In this document: in pieces, positions 1-4,757 of the stretch
How the letters are laid out: each line of letters starts with the position of its first letter
How positions within the stretch are numbered: the first letter of the stretch is position 1
From: Limisphaerales bacterium
Lineage (GTDB): Bacteria > Verrucomicrobiota > Verrucomicrobiia > Limisphaerales > UBA11358
Length of the DNA stretch: 5,001 nucleotides
Direction of reading: 5' to 3'
Assembly (NCBI GenBank): GCA_003133815.1
Contig: PKZR01000443.1
Span: 1 to 5,001 of the forward strand
Program-made: the position numbers and the translations under genes
Notes under the pieces: model-generated
Seen by the model: the letters and a program-made list of their open reading frames with translations, nothing else
The model's database searches: none
Told to the model about the DNA's origin: nothing

Positions 1-94
1 CCGTCACATCGTAGGCCAGTTGTGCCACCTGAAAGCTTTTTAGTTTCCGGTAGCCGCCATGCAGCGGAATCAGTTTTTCCGGCTCTTGGTTCAT
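1..94 (-). CDS. Four helix bundle suffix protein, N-terminal fragment (runs off left edge)
   Basis: Thirty-one codons are visible, beginning at an ATG whose A is base 94 and running off the left edge. The peptide starts MNQEPEKLIPLHGGYRKLKS and continues FQVAQLAYDVT. I recognise the LIPLHGGYRKLKSFQ pattern as the N-terminus of the 'four helix bundle suffix' family, relatives of the small four-helix proteins encoded in 23S rRNA intervening sequences. These small helical proteins are often found inside type I R-M operons between hsdS and hsdR; their biochemical role is not established. The start overlaps the stop of the TPR gene by 4 bases (ATGA), and no separate Shine-Dalgarno sequence is visible, so translation is probably coupled. 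The family call rests on recall of one motif in a short fragment. That the gene is real and in this frame is well supported by the overlap and codon pattern. Confidence 0.75.
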   Translation of the reverse strand, partial: MNQEPEKLIPLHGGYRKLKSFQVAQLAYDVT

Positions 95-933
95 TTCATC
101 TTTTGCGCCTCCAGCCATTTCAACGCCGCCGGATGTTTTTCCCAAGCGGCACGCACCACCTCCGCGTAGCAGACCGCTTCCTCCTTGCTGCCTGGCGCGT
201 AGGCTTCCGGCATGGTTTTGGGAATCTGCCGATGCCCCTTCACATAAACCTGTAGGTGCGGATTTTGTTTCCGCGCCGCCGCCAACGCCGCAACCGCGCC
301 GGGCAAATCTTCCGCCAAAAAACGCTCCAGCACCCGGCCCCACGCAAACACCGCGTTGAATTCCAGATCGCCGGGATATTGCTCAAACAATTTCCGCGCC
401 GCCTCCAGCCGGTTCAACGTCAGCAGCGCCGGCAGCAGCAGATAGCGCACGCCCTGGTTGTCGCCCGGATTCAATTCCAGCATCGCGTTCCATTCCGCGA
501 TGGCCTCGTCATGCCGGCCCGCGTGGCGCAGCGCCTCCGCCAGTCGTTCCCGCGCCCGCATGTAGGGCCGCGTTTCGTGGAAGCCCCAAAACGCCCCGGC
601 AAATTCCTTGAATGCTTTCGGGCCGAGCCGCATTTCGGCGAGCTGCACGAGATTTTGCAGGAACTGGATTTCCTCGGCCGGTGAAAAGGTTTCATAACGC
701 AGCAATGCCAGCAGCACATCCACGTTGCCGGCGTCGAGCTTCAACGCCTTTTCCAGCAGCTTGAGTTCCTCCGCTTCCGAAGGCGCCTCCATGGCCTCGT
801 AAAACAAATCCTGCGCCCGGTCCGGCGGCTCATTGGATTTGGCGGCCAGCGCCCGTTCAATGGAGCGCAGCAGCGAACGCGGGCTGGAAGCGCGCGGATT
901 ATTTCCGGCAGGTTCGTCAAATGAACGGATCAT
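91..933 (-). CDS. TPR repeat protein, ST7-like, accessory gene of the R-M operon
   Basis: This 280-residue soluble protein has no signal peptide or membrane segment. It is mainly helical and contains tetratricopeptide-like units. The clearest spans about residues 126-158 (LAEALRHAGRHDEAIAEW, then LELNPGDNQGVRY). A weaker one lies near 40-72, and a helical pair at 165-190 follows. The stretch LGPKAFKEFAGAFWGFHETRPYMRAR (104-129) followed by a TPR resembles bacterial members of the ST7 family. The C-terminus (246-276) has the pattern PGSKEEAVCYAEVV with a basic and tryptophan-containing end. TPR proteins usually act as protein-binding scaffolds; no catalytic motif is visible and I assign no specific function. 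The ATG at 933 overlaps the hsdS stop (ATGA, 930-933), and its own stop overlaps the next gene, so it belongs to the R-M transcription unit. It may be cargo or a partner of the neighbouring HEPN/MNT or R-M proteins; the sequence does not decide this. Confidence 0.85.
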   Translation of the reverse strand: MIRSFDEPAGNNPRASSPRSLLRSIERALAAKSNEPPDRAQDLFYEAMEAPSEAEELKLLEKALKLDAGNVDVLLALLRYETFSPAEEIQFLQNLVQLAEMRLGPKAFKEFAGAFWGFHETRPYMRARERLAEALRHAGRHDEAIAEWNAMLELNPGDNQGVRYLLLPALLTLNRLEAARKLFEQYPGDLEFNAVFAWGRVLERFLAEDLPGAVAALAAARKQNPHLQVYVKGHRQIPKTMPEAYAPGSKEEAVCYAEVVRAAWEKHPAALKWLEAQKMK

Positions 934-2489
934 AAATCCAGTGAACCAAGTTTGGCGGGCACGCGCAACTCGCTCGACAGCAGCTTCGGCAGCAGCGCGT
1001 CGCGCAGCGCGGCGAGGGTGCGGGATTCGTGCTCATTTGAGAGAATCCTTTTGAAAACAGGTTCGGTTAATTCCTGAAACTGCTTCGAGAGTTCTACGGG
1101 TGGTAACGCAATGGGAATTTTGGCGAAGTCACCTTTGTTGAGATTTGCTGTGACCGAGCCTCCACTTCCGCGCGAGCGAATTTCTCCCGAAAGTTCTCTA
1201 AGCGCAAAATAGCAGTAAAAAGGTGAGTAACCGGTATTAGGAACGACGCTGTTGATCTGCTGATTTGTTTGACAAGGTTGACTGGTCAAAATGACAAGGC
1301 CCGGCGTCGCAATGCAACTAACGCAAATTGAATATGGCGGCAAAGTCTTCGTGGGTTGTGTATTTGCACCTTGTTGTGACAAGGATTTTCCAGTTCGCGT
1401 AACAAACATCTTCCCGTGCATGTCGGGGATTGTGACAAATGGAATATCCGTTCCGTAATTTGCTGGGTCGGAAGTCGGTGGTGTCTTGCCGCAAATAATT
1501 TCGCCCAAGTCTGCTATTACGCCTTCGCGCCAGCCTTTGGGGAGGGCGGATTGGGTGGCGTCCACGAACCAGGATTTGAACAGGCTCTGGGCCAGCGCCT
1601 CCAGCGTCTCGTTCATCCGCCGGTTCAACTCAATCTTGTCGTCCAGCGCACCCAACACCGCAGCAATCGCACGCTGTTCAGGAAGTGGAGGAAGCAGCAA
1701 CGGCGTGGTTCGTAGATGACCAAGATTCGTATGTGGGACGCCTGTTTGAATAGCGTTGCGTCGGATGTAATCTTGCTGTTCCTCACTCGTAAAGAAATAG
1801 AAAAGAAATTTTGTGTCAGCCTTCGCTGGATCAACCGTCAGCTTCATTTGACTCTGCGAGATGATGTAACGGTCAAACGATGCTGGGGGAACAATGGCCA
1901 CTTGGCCGAGAGTCCCGCGTTGAGTGAAAACCAAGTCGCCGGGTCTAGCGATGTTCGCCGAGAGGTCTTCGGCTTTGTCTTCAGAGACAAAAACGAATTC
2001 TCCGCTGACCCATCTTCCAAAGCCCATGTTCTGCCCGCGAATCACAGGCACGCCGGAAGGAGTATAGTCACGAGAAACCAAATTAGAACCGAACGGACCA
2101 CCGACTAGCGCATTCTTCGACGGTGCTGCAACGTCTGCGATAGTTCCTTCTCGCCACTCGCTCACGCTGCGCAACTGTTTTTCCTCCGCCTCTTGAAGCA
2201 CGACATATTCGTTACGAATGATTTTGTGAAAGCGTTCCGGCACTTCATCCCAGACATGCACGTCCACTGGGAAAGGCAGATTGCTCTCGGCCAGCGCCTC
2301 TTTGAGTTCGGAAACGCGCGGGTTTTGCACGGGCGTGGTGAAGGCTACGAGATCAAGGTCGGAATTCGGGCGCGCAGTCCATTTCGCGCGCGAGCCATAA
2401 GCCCACACAAGGACGCCGGGAATGAACTGGCGCAGAAGAGTGAGAAGCGTTTTGCGCTGGGCAGTAGTGATGTCAATCGCCGGGGTCAT
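930..2489 (-). CDS. hsdS: Fusion protein: MNT-type nucleotidyltransferase domain + type I restriction specificity subunit HsdS
   Basis: This 519-residue protein has two parts. Residues 1 to about 103 form a minimal nucleotidyltransferase of the MNT antitoxin type: GSRAKWTARPNSDLDL gives GSx10DxD with G32, S33, D44 and D46, and VDVHVW supplies the third acidic residue D76. Residues from about 106 form a full HsdS of about 414 residues, the normal family length. TRD1 spans roughly 110-262 (GGPFGSNL, GVPVIRGQNM, GDLVFTQRGTLGQ). The central spacer helix is near 266-310 (PPLPEQRAIAAVLGALDDKI). TRD2 spans about 318-460 (SCIATPGLV, TNQQINSV), and the distal helix 465-508 (LAALRDALLPKLL). HsdS directs the HsdM/HsdR complex to a bipartite DNA site. 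I chose the ATG at 2489 because it makes an ATGA overlap with the HEPN stop; a TTG two codons upstream (2495) is possible. No stop or frameshift separates the two parts. The functional link between them is inferred. Confidence 0.92.
   Translation of the reverse strand: MTPAIDITTAQRKTLLTLLRQFIPGVLVWAYGSRAKWTARPNSDLDLVAFTTPVQNPRVSELKEALAESNLPFPVDVHVWDEVPERFHKIIRNEYVVLQEAEEKQLRSVSEWREGTIADVAAPSKNALVGGPFGSNLVSRDYTPSGVPVIRGQNMGFGRWVSGEFVFVSEDKAEDLSANIARPGDLVFTQRGTLGQVAIVPPASFDRYIISQSQMKLTVDPAKADTKFLFYFFTSEEQQDYIRRNAIQTGVPHTNLGHLRTTPLLLPPLPEQRAIAAVLGALDDKIELNRRMNETLEALAQSLFKSWFVDATQSALPKGWREGVIADLGEIICGKTPPTSDPANYGTDIPFVTIPDMHGKMFVTRTGKSLSQQGANTQPTKTLPPYSICVSCIATPGLVILTSQPCQTNQQINSVVPNTGYSPFYCYFALRELSGEIRSRGSGGSVTANLNKGDFAKIPIALPPVELSKQFQELTEPVFKRILSNEHESRTLAALRDALLPKLLSSELRVPAKLGSLDL
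2172..2187 (-). promoter_or_regulatory. Internal Shine-Dalgarno plus TTG at the MNT/HsdS junction (possible second start for free HsdS)
   Basis: On the minus strand GGAGGA (2187-2182) is followed after 7 nt by an in-frame TTG (2174-2172), codon 106 of the fusion. A GTG follows three codons later (2165-2163). Starting here would give an HsdS of about 414 residues beginning just before SEWREGTIADVA, which is where ordinary HsdS proteins begin. It is the strongest Shine-Dalgarno-like sequence I see near any start in this operon. The caution is that it encodes Ala-Glu-Glu and may be a chance product of those codons. Confidence 0.45.
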
Positions 2490-2908
2490 TCCCAAGTGGT
2501 TTTGGTCATGGTTTGGTAGAGGCCGATGGCGTCCTCAATGAAGTCACCCACGATCAAAAGAGTTACCGCGGCTTTCTCGCCGCTGTAATCGTGGGCGGAA
2601 TTGTTGCGGGCGTCACAATACTTCAGCCACTGTTCCACGGAGGCGGCAAACAGATCATTCTGGCCGCCAAGTCTCAAAACCGCCTTGGGATTGTTGGGAA
2701 CTTCCGCCAAGCCGATTTCTTCGGTGAGATAGCGTTTGAGGTCTTTCCACAAAGTATCGAAGCAGGTCTCGAAACGATGGATGACAGATTCCGCAATGGC
2801 TTCACGATCAATCTCGACGAGTTCTTTCCGATCCTGCGCCCGTTGGTAATTCTCAAACTGCTGCTCCAGATGTTTGAGCGACTTTTGAAGTTTGTCGTAA
2901 TCAATCAT
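2486..2908 (-). CDS. HEPN-domain protein, HI0074-like nucleotidyltransferase substrate-binding family (putative RNase toxin)
   Basis: This 140-residue all-helical protein matches the HI0074-type 'nucleotidyltransferase substrate binding' pattern: a conserved RFETCFDTLWKDLKRYL (45-61), then a loop with PK, and WLKYCDARNNSAHDY near 94-108. R101-x4-H106 is the HEPN ribonuclease motif, and Y108 two residues after the histidine matches the tyrosine modified by MNT antitoxins in the HepT/MntA pair. The toxin-type residues are therefore intact. In characterised systems HEPN partners cleave RNA and are silenced by nucleotidylation from an adjacent MNT enzyme. Here the adjacent MNT is the N-terminal domain of the HsdS fusion. 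The ATG at 2908 overlaps the hsdM stop, and the stop overlaps the MNT-HsdS start, both as ATGA, so all three are probably made in fixed proportion. Ribonuclease activity is inferred; some HI0074-type proteins have no proven activity. Confidence 0.9.
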   Translation of the reverse strand: MIDYDKLQKSLKHLEQQFENYQRAQDRKELVEIDREAIAESVIHRFETCFDTLWKDLKRYLTEEIGLAEVPNNPKAVLRLGGQNDLFAASVEQWLKYCDARNNSAHDYSGEKAAVTLLIVGDFIEDAIGLYQTMTKTTWE

Positions 2909-4524
2909 GGTGATTTTTTGGGTGGTGTAAATTTGTAATCCAACCCTTTCAAGTTTGTGTTGATAATCTTTTCCAATTTCGCGGACTCGGCAAATTGATC
3001 TTCGAGCAATGTCGTCAGCCGTTTCATCTTCTCGTCGAATGGCTCGGCGTCTTCTTCAATTTCTTCTGCCCCAACGTAACGTCCCGGTGTAAGGACGTAA
3101 CCGTGCGTGGCAATTTCTTCGGTCTTGGTGGATTTGCAAAAGCCGGCCATGTCGGCGTATTTGTCCGCGTCCTTGTCACCACGCCAGGCATGATAGCAAT
3201 TGGAAATTTTGCCAACTTCTTCAGCGGTCAATTCCCGATGGATGCGGTCAATGAGCACACCCATTCCCCGTGCATCAATAAAAAGCGTTTCGCCACGCCG
3301 GTCGCGGCGCTTGGAATTCTTTTTGTCACGGGCCAGAAACCAGAGGCAGACGGGAATTGGCGTGGTAAAAAACAACTGGCCGGGCAGCGCGACCATGCAA
3401 TCCACGAGGTCAGCTTCAATCAATGCCTTGCGAATCTCGCCTTCGTTCGAGGTCTGCGTGGACATTGAACCGTTCGCCAGGACGAATCCCGCCACGCCCA
3501 CGGGCGAGAGGTGATGGATGAAATGTTGAATCCAGGCGTAGTTGGCGTTGTTCACCGGCGGCATCCCAAATTTCCAGCGCACATCCTGCCGCAGGTTTTC
3601 GCCGCCCCAATCGCTCATGTTGAACGGCGGGTTGGCGAGAATGAAATCGGCCTTGAGGTCGGGATGCAAATCCGCCCGGAAGCTGTCGGCGTTGCGCGGG
3701 CCGAGATTGGCGTCAATGCCGCGAATGGCGAGGTTCATCCGCGCCAGTTTCCAGGTGGTGTAGTTGGATTCCTGCCCGTAAACGGCGATGTCACCCACGC
3801 GTCCGCCGTGTTCTTCCACGAATTTTTCCGAGGACACGAACATGCCGCCCGAACCGCAGCAGGGATCGAACACGCGGCCTTTGTAGGGTTCAAGCATGGC
3901 GACGAGCACCTGCACGACGCATTGCGGGGTGTAGAACTCGCCGCCGCCCTTGCCTTCCGCGCTGGCGAACTTGCCGAGGAAGTATTCATAGACGCGCCCG
4001 AGCACGTCCTTGGACCTCGCCGCCGATTCGTTGAAGCCGATGTTGCTGATGATGTCCACGAGTCCGCCGAGCCGGACCTTGTCGAGGCTGGGCCGGGCGT
4101 AATCGCGCGGCAGCACGCCTTTGAGCGCGGGATTCTCGCGCTCAATCGCGCCCATCGCATCGTCGATCACTTTGCCGATCTCCGGCGACTTGGCTTTGGC
4201 CTTGATGGTGTGCCAGCGGGCTTCCGGCGGCAGCCAGAAGACGTTCGCGGCGAGATATTCGTCGCGATTCTCGGCGGCGTCAGCGCGTTGCGGTTCGTCC
4301 TTGATGAACCATTCGCTCTTGGGATCGGAGAAGCCGAACAGCAGTTGCTCGCGTTTTTCCTCGAACGCGTCGGAAATGTATTTCAGGAAGATGAGGCCGA
4401 GGCAGACGTGCTTGTATTCCGAGGCATCCATGTGCCCGCGCATCTTGTCAGCGGCGGCCCAGAGCTGGGCTTCGAAGTCGAGCGCGGAGCCATCCGTCTG
4501 TTTATGTGAGTTGCCCTTTGCCAT
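2905..4524 (-). CDS. hsdM: Type I restriction-modification DNA methyltransferase subunit HsdM
   Basis: This 539-residue protein transfers a methyl group from S-adenosylmethionine to adenine N6 in the site chosen by HsdS, forming the M2S methylase and the core of the restriction complex. Residues about 14-150 are the helical HsdM N-terminal domain (LWAAADKMRGHMDASEYKHV). The N6-Mtase domain follows, with GEFYTPQ at 195-201, SAM-binding motif I DPCCGSGG at 220-227 and catalytic motif IV NPPF at 298-301. The C-terminal region (about 480-530) is helical and probably contacts HsdS. Length and motif order are those of an intact enzyme. The ATG at 4524 is the only ATG, GTG or TTG downstream of an in-frame TAG at 4590-4588, so the start is secure, yet no Shine-Dalgarno sequence precedes it. 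The last about 190 codons look more AT-rich than the first two thirds. The stop overlaps the HEPN start by 4 bases. Confidence 0.97.
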   Translation of the reverse strand: MAKGNSHKQTDGSALDFEAQLWAAADKMRGHMDASEYKHVCLGLIFLKYISDAFEEKREQLLFGFSDPKSEWFIKDEPQRADAAENRDEYLAANVFWLPPEARWHTIKAKAKSPEIGKVIDDAMGAIERENPALKGVLPRDYARPSLDKVRLGGLVDIISNIGFNESAARSKDVLGRVYEYFLGKFASAEGKGGGEFYTPQCVVQVLVAMLEPYKGRVFDPCCGSGGMFVSSEKFVEEHGGRVGDIAVYGQESNYTTWKLARMNLAIRGIDANLGPRNADSFRADLHPDLKADFILANPPFNMSDWGGENLRQDVRWKFGMPPVNNANYAWIQHFIHHLSPVGVAGFVLANGSMSTQTSNEGEIRKALIEADLVDCMVALPGQLFFTTPIPVCLWFLARDKKNSKRRDRRGETLFIDARGMGVLIDRIHRELTAEEVGKISNCYHAWRGDKDADKYADMAGFCKSTKTEEIATHGYVLTPGRYVGAEEIEEDAEPFDEKMKRLTTLLEDQFAESAKLEKIINTNLKGLDYKFTPPKKSP

Positions 4525-4529
4525 GAAGT

Positions 4530-4558
4530 TTGGGCGATTGTGCGCCGGAAATTGGGCG
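4530..4558. repeat. Direct repeat TTGGGCG in the hsdM promoter, possible operator
   Basis: TTGGGCG occurs at 4530-4536 and 4552-4558, 22 bp apart, about two helical turns. One copy lies between the candidate -10 box and the hsdM ATG and the other within the -35/-10 spacer. Separately, GGCG (4533-4536) and CGCC (4543-4546) form a short inverted repeat around the -10 box. Such placement would suit a repressor such as the upstream XRE protein, but both repeats are short enough to arise by chance. Confidence 0.25.
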
Positions 4559-4565
4559 GGGTCAA
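4537..4565 (-). promoter_or_regulatory. Candidate sigma70-like promoter for the hsdM operon
   Basis: On the minus strand TTGACC (4565-4560) matches the -35 consensus at 5 of 6 bases. After exactly 17 nt, CACAAT (4542-4537) matches the -10 at 4 of 6. The hsdM ATG lies 12 nt beyond the -10 box, so transcription would begin only about 5-7 nt before the start codon, giving a nearly leaderless message. That fits the missing ribosome binding site. It is a by-eye match in a short stretch, and readthrough from the XRE gene is an alternative. Confidence 0.4.
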
Positions 4566-4585
4566 AATCAATTTGGAAGATCTGT

Positions 4586-4603
4586 GGCTAAAAGCATTTT
4601 GCC
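4586..4603. repeat. Short imperfect hairpin between the small ORF and hsdM
   Basis: The plus strand reads GGC-T-AAAA-GCA-TTTT-GCC: a 7-bp stem with one bulged T and a 3-base loop. It sits between the small basic ORF and the hsdM promoter. Neither strand has a T-run after it, so it is not a convincing intrinsic terminator. It could weakly attenuate readthrough or have no role. Confidence 0.2.
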
Positions 4604-4634
4604 TCTCCGATGGCACACAATTCCCAAGGAACAT

Positions 4635-4748
4635 TCAGGGTAGATATTTCAGCTTTAACCGGCGTGCGATTTTTTGGACTTGGCTTTGGGTTTTACCACG
4701 TCGAACCTGGCTTTGACCTTTATTATTGTGATGCCGCCGGGTTTTCAT
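4635..4748 (-). CDS. Small very basic protein, 37 residues, function unknown
   Basis: This short ORF begins at ATG 4748 and ends with TGA at 4637-4635. It encodes MKTRRHHNNKGQSQVRRGKT followed by QSQVQKIARRLKLKYLP. Twelve of 37 residues are Lys or Arg, two more are His, and there is no Asp or Glu, so the charge is strongly positive, as in nucleic-acid-binding small proteins. The pattern of a basic N-terminus with HHNNKG, then a K-x-x-A-x-x-L helix, looks designed rather than random, and it feels similar to small conserved hypothetical proteins I have seen, though I cannot confirm this. The start lies 9 nt after the XRE regulator stop in the same direction, which suggests co-transcription. No good Shine-Dalgarno sequence is visible. 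The competing plus-strand frame over the same bases has no recognisable character. Being a real gene is likely but not proven. Confidence 0.6.
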   Translation of the reverse strand: MKTRRHHNNKGQSQVRRGKTQSQVQKIARRLKLKYLP

Positions 4749-4757
4749 GCGATTTGA

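Noticed and set aside
256..684. Plus-strand open frame of 142 codons opposite the TPR gene
   Set aside because: Arg- and Gln-rich shadow of the TPR gene with no domain; the minus-strand frame is supported by TPR pattern and by overlaps at both ends.
960..1020. GC-rich repetitive-looking tract with recurrent GCAGC and CGCGC
   Set aside because: It encodes the normal Ala/Leu/Ser-rich distal helix of HsdS (LAALRDALLPKLLSSELRV), so codon composition explains it.
2490..2495. TTG at 2495 as the start of MNT-HsdS
   Set aside because: It would add two residues only. The ATG at 2489 forms the same ATGA overlap seen at the other operon junctions and is the better start, though TTG use cannot be excluded.
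2513..2938. Plus-strand 141-codon frame opposite the HEPN gene
   Set aside because: Antisense shadow; the HEPN frame has the Rx4HxY motif and exact overlaps with both neighbours.
3511..4509. Long plus-strand open frame of 332 codons opposite hsdM
   Set aside because: It lies entirely antisense to the strongly supported hsdM gene. Its protein is a low-information composition rich in Ala, Val, His, Glu and Arg, typical of the opposite strand of a GC-rich gene, with no recognisable domain.
4586..4603. Intrinsic terminator between the small ORF and hsdM
   Set aside because: The stem is weak and AT-rich with a bulge, and no T-run follows on either strand.
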